The notes under the pieces are model-generated. The model did not search any database. It was given only the letters and a program-made list of their open reading frames with translations, and had not been told where the DNA came from. Made by a program: the position numbers and the translations under genes. From positions 1-52,786 of IMG/VR virus record IMGVR_UViG_3300033148_006306: a DNA stretch of 52,786 nt, one strand, 5' to 3'. Shown piece by piece: positions 8,318 through 15,519 of this stretch. Within the stretch, counting starts at the first letter, position 1. Each line of letters opens with the position of its first letter. Source of the stretch: a virus.

Positions 8318-8489
8318 CGGTAGATTTTGTGAGTATAAAGATGTATGTCTTCATGCTATTGAAGCACAAAAGCTCATACACATAAAAGATAAATGGATAA
8401 AAGTAGAACTATGCAGAACAGGATTACTGAGTGTAGATGGTAAAAAGTACCTAAGACTACCATTCACAGACCTGCTACTAAAGGACTAA
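8304..8489 (+). CDS. small cysteine-rich protein
   Basis: 61 residues with Cys at 4, 9, 15 and 43, possibly metal binding. I prefer ATG 8304 (14-base overlap) to the longer frame from 8268. Unrecognised. Confidence 0.55.
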   Translation: MQKCNGRFCEYKDVCLHAIEAQKLIHIKDKWIKVELCRTGLLSVDGKKYLRLPFTDLLLKD

Positions 8490-8490
8490 A

Positions 8491-8664
8491 ATGCTAAAGC
8501 ATGAAAAACGCAACATAAAAGAAAAATACAACACTATAAAAGCAAGAGCAATCGCAGGAGAATATGATACGCAAATAATCATAACTCTAATAATAGCAGC
8601 AGTTCTAGGAAGTATTAGTGCCGTATATGTATGGGAATGGTTTAAAAGATGGTTACAACAATAA
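8491..8664 (+). CDS. single-pass small membrane protein
   Basis: 57 residues. A basic N-terminal half is followed by one hydrophobic segment (about 28-47) and a W- and K-rich tail. AAAGGA lies just before ATG. Overlaps the next gene by 16 bases. No family recognised. Confidence 0.6.
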   Translation: MLKHEKRNIKEKYNTIKARAIAGEYDTQIIITLIIAAVLGSISAVYVWEWFKRWLQQ

Positions 8665-8843
8665 GCTGTTCATACATCTCTGATGGTAAGGTAATAGCTC
8701 AAAATGAAGATGCTACCTATGTCTATAAGCACAATCTTTCAGAAGAGGGAACTCTAAAGCTTCTAAAGTTACTAGGTAAAACACCGGAGATAAACGAAGA
8801 ACACTGGATAGTAGAGTGGGAAAAGAGTGCTTGTGGTTTTTAG
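8649..8843 (+). CDS. hypothetical protein
   Basis: 64 residues, unrecognised, beta-rich start followed by a short helix. Start lies within the preceding membrane-protein gene. Confidence 0.55.
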   Translation: MVTTISCSYISDGKVIAQNEDATYVYKHNLSEEGTLKLLKLLGKTPEINEEHWIVEWEKSACGF

Positions 8844-8854
8844 AGCAGAAGTGA

Positions 8855-8860
8855 TATAAT
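8855..8860 (+). promoter_or_regulatory. -10 box TATAAT without dyad
   Basis: TGATATAAT (extended -10) lies 17 bases before ATG 8877. No dyad or -35 box is seen, so this promoter should work without the dyad-binding regulator. Confidence 0.5.
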
Positions 8861-8876
8861 ACAAAAAAGGAAAAAC

Positions 8877-9221
8877 ATGATAATCTACAGTAAAAACGAA
8901 AACTACAAAATATGGGCAAACACAAAAGATTTTACATTTCATATCCAGATGGAAGGTCAAGAGATAGAAGAAGAAGGCTATCAAACATCAGGACTAGCAA
9001 TAGAACAAGCGGAACAAAACATACCAAAAGAAGTAGCGATAACTCTAACAAAATGCTCAACACCTAAAACAATGAAGTGTCCTCTGTGTGAAGACTGCAT
9101 AAGAAACCAACCCTCAACACACCAACTAGAAGACTATGAACAGTTCAACCCAAAGAAAGCACCAATGCGACCTTGGATTTGTGATGGCTATGAACATAAA
9201 GACCAAAAGAGTCTACTATGA
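8877..9221 (+). CDS. cysteine-rich hypothetical protein
   Basis: 114 residues. Second half has C-P-L-C-E-D-C at about 68-74 and a further Cys near 101, suggesting a zinc or iron-sulfur site. AAAAAGGA precedes ATG. It overlaps the next Cys-rich gene by four bases. Confidence 0.6.
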   Translation: MIIYSKNENYKIWANTKDFTFHIQMEGQEIEEEGYQTSGLAIEQAEQNIPKEVAITLTKCSTPKTMKCPLCEDCIRNQPSTHQLEDYEQFNPKKAPMRPWICDGYEHKDQKSLL

Positions 9222-9451
9222 AAACAGACTACGCATACTGCTTAGACGAACATACCTGTATCCACAGAAGAGGGTGCAGAAGATGGATAGGAAACTACCC
9301 CAATGAAGAAGTAAAAGAACTTACAAACAGTAACAGAGATGAATACATAAACGACAAAGACTGTGTACCAAATTACAGTGATGTAAACTGCGAGAACGAC
9401 TTTGATATGCTAGATAGATATAGACTAAGTGATGGGAGTGAGATGAAATGA
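9218..9451 (+). CDS. cysteine-rich hypothetical protein
   Basis: 77 residues with Cys at 8, 14, 20, 49 and 58, probably metal binding. Unrecognised. Coupled by ATGA overlap to both neighbours. Confidence 0.6.
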   Translation: MKTDYAYCLDEHTCIHRRGCRRWIGNYPNEEVKELTNSNRDEYINDKDCVPNYSDVNCENDFDMLDRYRLSDGSEMK

Positions 9452-9897
9452 TAGCATTGTTTCTTGATGTTGACGGAGTGTTGAATCAATATAGAAGAAG
9501 TGAGTGTATTCGTAGACACAAGATAGATTATGATTTTTGTTTTACACCTTTCAAAAAGAAAGTTATGAGATTATCCAAGCTTGTAAAAAAATACAACTTA
9601 GATGTTTATGTGTTTAGTGCATGGACAGAAGAAAACTTACAGCCACATTTGCCTTTTAAGCTATGTGGAGACACTGGAAAGTGGATTGAAAATGTTAACG
9701 AGGCATCAAATAAATATAAACATTCAATACTTGTAGACGATGAAATATCTCCAAAGATGGGCAAAGAGAATGGATATGGAGGAGAACAAGTCAATTTAAA
9801 AGAAGATATTGTAACCTATCAGCCTCACTATAACTTTGGTTTAGTTTTGAAAGATTTTAAAAAACTTGATAAAATACTAAAAAGGCTAAACGAATGA
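9448..9897 (+). CDS. HAD-superfamily phosphatase
   Basis: 149 residues. Motif I is L-F-L-D-V-D-G-V-L-N at 4-13 (nucleophile Asp7, acid/base Asp9), motif II Ser57 in V-F-S-A-W-T, and motif IV L-V-D-D-E at 95-99. It resembles the compact HAD phosphatases found with nucleic-acid repair enzymes; in T4 the polynucleotide kinase-phosphatase has such a domain. A nucleotide or nucleic-acid end phosphatase is likely, the exact substrate unknown. Confidence 0.75.
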   Translation: MIALFLDVDGVLNQYRRSECIRRHKIDYDFCFTPFKKKVMRLSKLVKKYNLDVYVFSAWTEENLQPHLPFKLCGDTGKWIENVNEASNKYKHSILVDDEISPKMGKENGYGGEQVNLKEDIVTYQPHYNFGLVLKDFKKLDKILKRLNE

Positions 9898-10091
9898 TAC
9901 AAAACTACACAGTAATGCCAGAACTAATCTTTTCTGCTTTTTGTGCTATACTTTCACTAATCGCAATAACAAGGATTTTACTTGAAAGTAGCACTAATAA
10001 GCATAGTTTCAACACTGTTTACCTTATGGATAAGCTGGATAAGCTACGAAGTTTTTACAATGTCAACAAGTATCGCTCTTATAGACTATAA
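9894..10091 (+). CDS. small membrane protein
   Basis: 65 residues with one hydrophobic segment at about 9-29, then a basic polar tail. ATGA overlap with the phosphatase gene supports translation. Its last 110 bases overlap a second frame (9982-10137), so one of the two may be shorter than drawn. Confidence 0.5.
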   Translation: MIQNYTVMPELIFSAFCAILSLIAITRILLESSTNKHSFNTVYLMDKLDKLRSFYNVNKYRSYRL

Positions 10092-10137
10092 AATAAACTC
10101 ACTAAATCCTGTACTTCAAGACCTCAGTGAAAGATGA
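9982..10137 (+). CDS. small membrane protein in overlapping frame
   Basis: 51 residues from TTG 9982, with AAGGA six bases upstream. One hydrophobic segment at about 3-22 and a soluble acidic tail. It ends with an ATGA overlap onto the DUF1064 gene. The nested arrangement resembles, in form only, nested lysis or exclusion genes. Confidence 0.5.
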   Translation: MKVALISIVSTLFTLWISWISYEVFTMSTSIALIDYKINSLNPVLQDLSER

Positions 10138-10487
10138 AATCTAAACACGGGAACACAAAAACTTTTAGAATAATAAAGGGAGAGAAAGTTCCCTTTGATA
10201 GTTTCAAAGAAGCAAATCGTTTTGACCAACTATATCTACTAGCAAAAGCTAAAAAGATTTCACAGCTTACTATCCAACCAAAATACCTATTAATGGAAGC
10301 CCAAACACACAACGGTTTCACATACAAAAGCGTTTCATACATAGCAGACTTCAGATATATAAAAAACGGAAAAACAATCGTAGAAGATGTAAAATCAGAT
10401 CACACAAAGAAACTAGCCACATATAGAGTTAAGATAAAATGGTTTCTATCTCTCTATGGAAAAGATCTAACTTTTATAGAAACTTGA
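10134..10487 (+). CDS. DUF1064 family nuclease-like protein
   Basis: 117 residues. Key positions of the PD-(D/E)xK-like DUF1064 pattern are present: F-K-E-A-N-R-F (Glu26) near the N-terminus, Y-I-A-D-F (Asp72), then V-E-D-V-K-S (Glu84-Lys87) and T-x-x-Y-x-x-K-I-K. Members are small phage endonuclease-like proteins, probably acting on recombination or replication intermediates. Last gene of the cargo region; its TGA lies in the dyad at 10484. Confidence 0.75.
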   Translation: MKSKHGNTKTFRIIKGEKVPFDSFKEANRFDQLYLLAKAKKISQLTIQPKYLLMEAQTHNGFTYKSVSYIADFRYIKNGKTIVEDVKSDHTKKLATYRVKIKWFLSLYGKDLTFIET

Positions 10488-10524
10488 TATAGGTCAAGAA
10501 GATACTTTTGGAATATGTTATACT
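10484..10524 (+). promoter_or_regulatory. dyad-type promoter of the leader/tRNA-like transcript
   Basis: TTGATATAGGTCAA at 10484-10497, 21 bases, then TATACT at 10519-10524. Drives the leader peptide and the long noncoding stretch containing the tRNA-like element. Confidence 0.78.
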
Positions 10525-10573
10525 TATACTTTCAATTCGATAAAAAGATATAAATTCAAAAGAAGGAGAGACT

Positions 10574-10627
10574 GTGAAATTCAAACCAATCGGTTATTTT
10601 CCAACTATAAATAAAAAAAGAAAATAA
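10574..10627 (+). CDS. 17-residue leader peptide
   Basis: GTG start preceded by AGAAGGAGAG, among the strongest ribosome sites in the window. The peptide is basic (ends K-K-R-K). It is followed by hairpin-rich RNA rather than a gene, so it may be a translated leader that controls folding or decay of the transcript. It could also be a truncated gene. Confidence 0.4.
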   Translation: MKFKPIGYFPTINKKRK

Positions 10628-11014
10628 TCTGGTCATCGTGCTGCAAAAAATGAAGTCCAACTTAGATGTTGGTCAAAGAAAACAAGTTGTAGGTAGCCTT
10701 AAAATGAAGATATTAGGCTTTGTAAGTAAACCAAACATTCTCCTGCAAAACACTAAGACTTTTTATGAAGCATCTATTCTAAGTAGTTGTTTCTCCGAGA
10801 GTTTCTCGGTTTGTGTCAAATCCTTAAATCCAGAAGTCTTTTCTTCTGGATTGTTTATGACATAAGAACTTTTGATGGAGCAGACAGACATACCAAGATG
10901 TTGAGAGACGGCAACCACTTAGATTAACTTCAATGGCTAGACTTGAAGAAACTACTAACGAGGATACAAATCAAGCAATGCTCTCAGTCTGTTTCACAAA
11001 GAGTTTAAGCATAC
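10628..11014 (+). other. hairpin-rich noncoding stretch
   Basis: No convincing gene. The one open frame (10638-10865) has non-coding-like composition and no RBS. Hairpins seen: CCAAC/GTTGG, CCGAGA/TCTCGG, ATCCAGAAG/CTTCTGGAT (near 10829-10852) and CTTCAA/TTGAAG. It lies downstream of a dyad promoter and upstream of the tRNA-like element, so it is probably part of the same primary RNA. Confidence 0.5.
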
Positions 11015-11139
11015 GCACCATTAGCTCAGTTGGTTAGAGCAGATTGTAGGTCTGAAAAACCTCAAATACACAAGATGATACTAATTTCATCGTATTAGAA
11101 AACAGTCACAGGTCACTGGTTCGAGTCCAGTATGGTGAG
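11015..11139 (+). tRNA. tRNA-Phe(GAA)-like element with enlarged arms
   Basis: Acceptor GCACCAT at 11015-11021 pairs with ATGGTGA at 11132-11138 except the first pair. D-arm GCTC/GAGC at 11024-11040 has the A-G-x-x-G-G-x-x-A loop. T-arm ACTGG/CCAGT with loop TTCGAGT lies at 11115-11131. The anticodon loop CTGAAAA at 11052-11058 gives GAA (Phe), but its stem has a bulged T and three extra pairs (11044-11046 with 11063-11065). The variable region is about 49 nt and holds a stem (AATAC plus GATGA with TCATC plus GTATT, 11065-11096). No CCA is encoded. It may be a degenerate tRNA or a tRNA-like RNA. Confidence 0.55.
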
Positions 11140-11153
11140 ACAGGCAAACTAAG

Positions 11154-11183
11154 AGGTTAACCTAGGAGCTATCTAATAGCTCC
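11154..11183 (+). terminator. palindrome plus strong hairpin after the tRNA-like element
   Basis: AGGTTAACCT at 11154-11163 is a perfect palindrome, followed by GGAGCTAT, loop CTA, ATAGCTCC at 11165-11183 (8 bp). There is no U-run, so it may be an RNA 3'-end processing or protective hairpin rather than a textbook terminator. Confidence 0.5.
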
Positions 11184-11211
11184 GTCATATCACAAACAAA
11201 ACAAATTTCCT

Positions 11212-11248
11212 TTGACTTATGTTAATATCCTACATTTTATGATATAAT
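11212..11248 (+). promoter_or_regulatory. reversed-dyad promoter of the portal operon
   Basis: TTGACTTATGTTAA at 11212-11225 (the dyad in the opposite orientation, one change), 17 bases, then TATAAT at 11243-11248. This shorter geometry is shared only with the other virion-gene promoters at 15451 and 23377. Drives gpW and portal. Confidence 0.78.
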
Positions 11249-11281
11249 ACTCATAATGCAAATTTCAAGTAGGAAAGTTTA

Positions 11282-11497
11282 ATGGCACAAGCAACCATAG
11301 ATTCAGAAATCGCTGACCTAACAACCAGAATCTCACTACTTGATGACGAAATAAAAGAACAGCAACATCTTTCAGAACTAGAAGAGGGCGGTGGCAACGC
11401 TAGATTCCGTACACAGTTCGCAGACATCGGAAAACTGTATGACAGACGAGATACTTTAAATACAAGGCTACAAGCATTACTAAGGAGTCAGATTTGA
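11282..11497 (+). CDS. head-tail connector, gpW-like
   Basis: 71 residues, the size of lambda gpW (68), helix then basic segment R-F-R-T-Q-F then a second helix, and in the lambda position between the large terminase and the portal. gpW seals the packaged head and makes the tail-binding site. Identification rests on size, order and pattern. Its stop overlaps the portal TTG start. Confidence 0.65.
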   Translation: MAQATIDSEIADLTTRISLLDDEIKEQQHLSELEEGGGNARFRTQFADIGKLYDRRDTLNTRLQALLRSQI

Positions 11498-13056
11498 ACT
11501 TAGGTTATGGAAACTTCTTCAGCACTTATGCTCCTGGTGCTTCAACAACAACAGCAGGAAAACCTCTTTTTGATGGAAACATAGATTTAAAAGCTTCAAC
11601 TTTTCCTAAAAAAATAAGACAACAAACTCACTGGCTAAATGTAAACACCACAGATGTTCCAACCATAGTAAGAACAAATACCAACAAAACTATAGGTATT
11701 TCAGTAAGTACACAAGTAGAAACAAAGTCAAAAACTTTCAACAATCAAGCAGAATCCCTAATAGAAAAACATGGCAAAAAAGGAGTGGGTGAATTAACAG
11801 GAAGACACCACTTCAACAAAGCCCTAAGAATAATGTCAGACTTTGATTTACTAGACGGTGGCTTCATTATAAGACACCACTATAGCCCAATATGGGAAAT
11901 ACCGTATAAGTATGAACTTGTTGGTGTAGATATGATAGACATCACAAAAACAACTCATTCTTTTGAGGCAACAAGAACAGAAACCACTATAAACGGTTTA
12001 GTGAGAAATAAGTGGGGGCAGATAACTCATGTATGGCTCTACACAACAGAAAACAAAACAACTTCAACTAAAGTTCCATATGATAATCTAACATACTATT
12101 CAGACACTTGGATAAGTATAGACCAGCAAACAGCAGCAAGTAAGCTGGTGTCAATGCTAAAAACTCTTGACCAATCGTTACAATATGGAACAGCGACTCT
12201 AAACTCGGCAATAGAAGCAGCAAAAGCAGGAGCATATTTAAAATCACAAGCGTACAATGAAGTAATGCAAGTTGTATCTGATACAATACAAGCTAATACT
12301 ACTGGTAAAGATGCTAAATCAATAGCAACAGCAATAGATTTAGTGAAGCCTATAATGAGACAACTATCAAACTTGGGCGTAAAACCACATGGTGTGACTC
12401 CTATTGCTAGTGGCGATGATGTAATTTTTGACACCTCGAAAACAGACAGCGAGTATAAATCACTAAATGACAATACTGAGATGAAGATGGCTTCATCACT
12501 TGGTTATTCAGACATAGGAATATACAAAAAAGCTTCCGATGCAAACTACTCATCAATAAAAGCCACGATAGAGATGGATCAGATAACAGCAGATGTAAGA
12601 TTTGATGATTTAAAAAATGTAGTGTTACAAGAAATACACACAAGACTGATACGAGTCGGGATACAAAAAGGATTAATAAAAGAAAGAGTAAAATATTGGA
12701 GCAATCCCTATGACTATAACAAGTTTAGATATCTAAGACAAAACAAAATAGACATCGAACCTGCAAAAAATGCAATGGCTAATAAAACAAATATAGCACT
12801 AGAAATAGACACTCCTGCAAATATAATAGAAACAAAATACGGAGTGAAATACGAAGATTGGCTTGAGAAAGCACATCAACAAAAACTACTTGCATTGGGT
12901 TATGAGGCAAAAATAGAAAAAGCTCGCAAAGAAGCATTTGAAAAGGAAGGGATAGAGCTACCTGAAGATGCTAACAAAGAAAAGCTGTCAAATATAGAAA
13001 AACAAAATAAGCAACTAATAACACTCCAAAAAAGTGTAAGCCTCCATGAGCTATAA
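11494..13056 (+). CDS. portal protein (lambda gpB family)
   Basis: 520 residues, close to lambda gpB (533). TTG 11494 is preceded by AAGGAG at ideal spacing and overlaps the gpW stop. Typical features: long central helix region (about 210-290), a D-I-E-P-A-K segment near 425-430 and the G-V-K-Y-E-D-W-L stretch near 460. The dodecameric portal forms the DNA entry vertex and joins terminase, head and tail. In lambda it is trimmed; no cleavage site could be judged here. Confidence 0.88.
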   Translation: MNLGYGNFFSTYAPGASTTTAGKPLFDGNIDLKASTFPKKIRQQTHWLNVNTTDVPTIVRTNTNKTIGISVSTQVETKSKTFNNQAESLIEKHGKKGVGELTGRHHFNKALRIMSDFDLLDGGFIIRHHYSPIWEIPYKYELVGVDMIDITKTTHSFEATRTETTINGLVRNKWGQITHVWLYTTENKTTSTKVPYDNLTYYSDTWISIDQQTAASKLVSMLKTLDQSLQYGTATLNSAIEAAKAGAYLKSQAYNEVMQVVSDTIQANTTGKDAKSIATAIDLVKPIMRQLSNLGVKPHGVTPIASGDDVIFDTSKTDSEYKSLNDNTEMKMASSLGYSDIGIYKKASDANYSSIKATIEMDQITADVRFDDLKNVVLQEIHTRLIRVGIQKGLIKERVKYWSNPYDYNKFRYLRQNKIDIEPAKNAMANKTNIALEIDTPANIIETKYGVKYEDWLEKAHQQKLLALGYEAKIEKARKEAFEKEGIELPEDANKEKLSNIEKQNKQLITLQKSVSLHEL

Positions 13057-13879
13057 TGAAAAAGCGATAAAGATTCTTGGAGACAGTTTAGCCCAACACA
13101 AAAAAGTCATCCAAGATATTCAAAAAAACATTTCAGAAAACAAAACTCTTCAATCAAAAGAGGCTCAACAACTTCAAAACGACATCAATCAACAACTTAA
13201 AGAAGTAGATAGTGCAATGCGAAGCTACATAAAAGCTATCCGTATTCCTGAAGACGGCAAGGATGCAAAAGTAGACTATGAAGCACTCCATAAGTTTATA
13301 ATGAGTGAAGTAGTAAAGATAGAGCCAGAGAAAGTAGACTATAACAAAATCAACTCTAAGATAGAGTTAGAAGTATCAAATATACCTAAGCCTAAAAACG
13401 GCAAAAACGGTAAAGATGCAGAAAAAGCAAAAGATGGCGAAGACGGTAAAACCCCAAAAATTGACTACATAAAAGTAAACCAAGAAATTATGGCTCAGTT
13501 TCCAAAAGCAGCTATATTAGAAGAGATAAAAAACCAAACCCCAAAACAAGAAAAAGTAGTTGGAATAAAAGAGATAAAACTTGAAAAAGATAAACTCATC
13601 ATTATAACTACAGACGGTAAGAAAAAGAGTTTTACAATATCTACTAAAAGCTATCAGATGTTCGGTGGTGGAGGTGTTGCATTTAAACCAAGCCTACTCC
13701 CGTTTGTTGACCCATACAGAACAGACACTATGATGATAATGAGAGATGGTAAAGAGTACCAAGCAACACTAGAAAGTTTACATACTTTCTTTAGTCAAGG
13801 CTTCCCAAAAGCAGTCGTATATAACGGTGTTCAAGTAACAAACAACAATGAAGATATAATAATCACAAGGAGCAACTAA
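13046..13879 (+). CDS. collagen-like structural protein
   Basis: 277 residues. N-terminal helix/coiled coil (1-60), then a broken G-K-x repeat region at about 117-135 (G-K-N-G-K-D, G-E-D-G-K), then a beta-rich C-terminus with G-G-G-G near 207. Similar proteins in phages form trimeric fibres or head-surface spikes. It overlaps the portal by 11 bases, so it is made with it, and a head-vertex fibre is the best guess. Confidence 0.6.
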   Translation: MSYNEKAIKILGDSLAQHKKVIQDIQKNISENKTLQSKEAQQLQNDINQQLKEVDSAMRSYIKAIRIPEDGKDAKVDYEALHKFIMSEVVKIEPEKVDYNKINSKIELEVSNIPKPKNGKNGKDAEKAKDGEDGKTPKIDYIKVNQEIMAQFPKAAILEEIKNQTPKQEKVVGIKEIKLEKDKLIIITTDGKKKSFTISTKSYQMFGGGGVAFKPSLLPFVDPYRTDTMMIMRDGKEYQATLESLHTFFSQGFPKAVVYNGVQVTNNNEDIIITRSN

Positions 13880-15420
13880 TGGCAGAGCCAACACCAACAG
13901 AAGTAGAACATAAAGACATAGAAACAGATGGAATACATATTCCTCATTCATTTAAAGTAGCAGACCAAACAGCACTTGATGCGTTAGAAGTTACAGTTGA
14001 TGATTTAGATAAGCTAATATTAAAACAAGATGATGGGACATATTATCGCATCAAAGGATACAGTCCTTTAGTTTATCAGCAAAATACTTTAGAAGACTAT
14101 GTAAGCTTTGTAGGAGAACAGACTGTGCTTACTGGTATAGTAGAAATCGAAGACATATTATCAATCAATGCCAATACTACAAAAATAGATATTATCCCAT
14201 TCACATACTGGATAAAAGGCAAAAAATATTCATACTCAGGTGCTACTGCTATATCACCAACTATCGCAAGTGGAGATAGTTCGACATTCGTTGGTGTAGA
14301 TGCAAGTTCAATAATTTATAGTGATGTTAAATTTACACCCGAAGATACAGCAACTATATTACCTCTAGCAAGAATACAAACCGTGCAAGGTCAAGTAGGA
14401 CCAGGAAGCAATTTACAATCTCCAATACATCTTACTTTCCCTATAGGTCAAGAGGGGCACAAAGAAAGAGAGTGGATAGAAAATACAATAGGGGTCTTAT
14501 ACTCTGACGGTGGATTGTATACAGAAAATGAAACTACTCCTTTGCAAGTAGATCAATCATTAGGAAGTTTTCATAATGCACAAAGAAAACATATAGACAT
14601 TGCTCAAAGTAATAACATTGAAGCATCAAGTGTCTATCATACAGGAGGAGTGCCAGCTCCTCATATGAGAACAACTTTAGTGATTCCTAAGCATTGGGAT
14701 AATAAAACAGATATAGTGGCATTGACAGCAAATAAATTCGTGTCACACACACTATTAAGAAGTCCTAAACAAGAAGATTTATTTTTCTTAATCTACGGTA
14801 CTAAAGAATATGATTCACAAGCAGATGCAGAAAATGCTAATCCAGATTATAGTGTTTTTACAAGTCAAAAAGAATCAGGACTTTATAAAGTTGCTCGTTT
14901 TATAGTAAGAGGAGACAGCACAAACATTGAAGCTATACAAGACGAAAGACCAAATATAATATTAGAAGATGAGTCTACAGGACTAGGACTAAAAGAAAAC
15001 TCATATAGCTGTATGTATATGGATACACCCGAAGAAACAACTATAACAACAGCAGGTGTTTTTGTAAAAGTAGCAGGAACAACCGGAGAAGTAGCAAGTT
15101 CAGCAGACTTTACAGTAGAAACAAATAGATTTACTTACACAGGAGAAATTACTAGAAGATTTAAACTAGATATAGTTTCAAGCCTAACAAGCATCAATAA
15201 TAATCAAGTAGTAAGAGCTAGATTCGCAGTTAATGGTGTAACAATGGCAGCAAGTGAACAAGAGAAGACAGGAGTTGGTACTAATGTTGGTACAATACCT
15301 TTAAGCTGTATGCCGGAACTAGCACAAGGTGATTATGTAGAATATTGGATAGCTAATATAAGCGGAACAGGCAATTTGCAAGTAAACTATATGAATATGA
15401 ATTTAACATCAGTTGATTAG
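13879..15420 (+). CDS. fibre-like structural protein (head fibre candidate)
   Basis: 513 residues, rich in T, S, D and beta structure. The last 120 residues (from about 390) look like a C1q/TNF-like jelly-roll head domain (repeating hydrophobic strands, M-A-A-S-E, then G-T-x-x-V-x-Y-M-x-M near the end). Overlaps the collagen-like gene by one base. Lambda has no gene of this kind between portal and protease. Together the two genes suggest an external head-surface adhesin. Confidence 0.6.
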   Translation: MAEPTPTEVEHKDIETDGIHIPHSFKVADQTALDALEVTVDDLDKLILKQDDGTYYRIKGYSPLVYQQNTLEDYVSFVGEQTVLTGIVEIEDILSINANTTKIDIIPFTYWIKGKKYSYSGATAISPTIASGDSSTFVGVDASSIIYSDVKFTPEDTATILPLARIQTVQGQVGPGSNLQSPIHLTFPIGQEGHKEREWIENTIGVLYSDGGLYTENETTPLQVDQSLGSFHNAQRKHIDIAQSNNIEASSVYHTGGVPAPHMRTTLVIPKHWDNKTDIVALTANKFVSHTLLRSPKQEDLFFLIYGTKEYDSQADAENANPDYSVFTSQKESGLYKVARFIVRGDSTNIEAIQDERPNIILEDESTGLGLKENSYSCMYMDTPEETTITTAGVFVKVAGTTGEVASSADFTVETNRFTYTGEITRRFKLDIVSSLTSINNNQVVRARFAVNGVTMAASEQEKTGVGTNVGTIPLSCMPELAQGDYVEYWIANISGTGNLQVNYMNMNLTSVD

Positions 15421-15450
15421 GGCTAATACCATAAAAATAAACAAAAAATC

Positions 15451-15487
15451 TTGACCTATATCAATAATTACAGAATTAAGGTATAAT
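15451..15487 (+). promoter_or_regulatory. reversed-dyad promoter of the protease/capsid operon
   Basis: TTGACCTATATCAA at 15451-15464, 17 bases, then TATAAT at 15482-15487. Drives the protease/scaffold, decoration and capsid genes. If TTGACC were read as a -35 box the spacing would be 25, too long. Confidence 0.8.
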
Positions 15488-15519
15488 ATGAGCAATAGAA
15501 TCCTAAAGGAAGAGATAAC

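Noticed and set aside
10638-10865. Plus-strand open frame of 75 residues
   Set aside because: S/F/C-rich with no RBS, and it covers stable hairpins, so I treat the region as noncoding.
11015-11139. Group I intron inside a tRNA gene
   Set aside because: The extra sequence is about 55 nt, far below a self-splicing intron, and no core motifs are visible.
12068-12643. Three minus-strand open frames inside the portal gene
   Set aside because: Shadows of portal codons; hydrophobic low-complexity translations and no start signals.
15451-15487. Classic -35 box TTGACC for the capsid operon
   Set aside because: Spacing to TATAAT would be 25 bases, so the sequence is better explained as the dyad.
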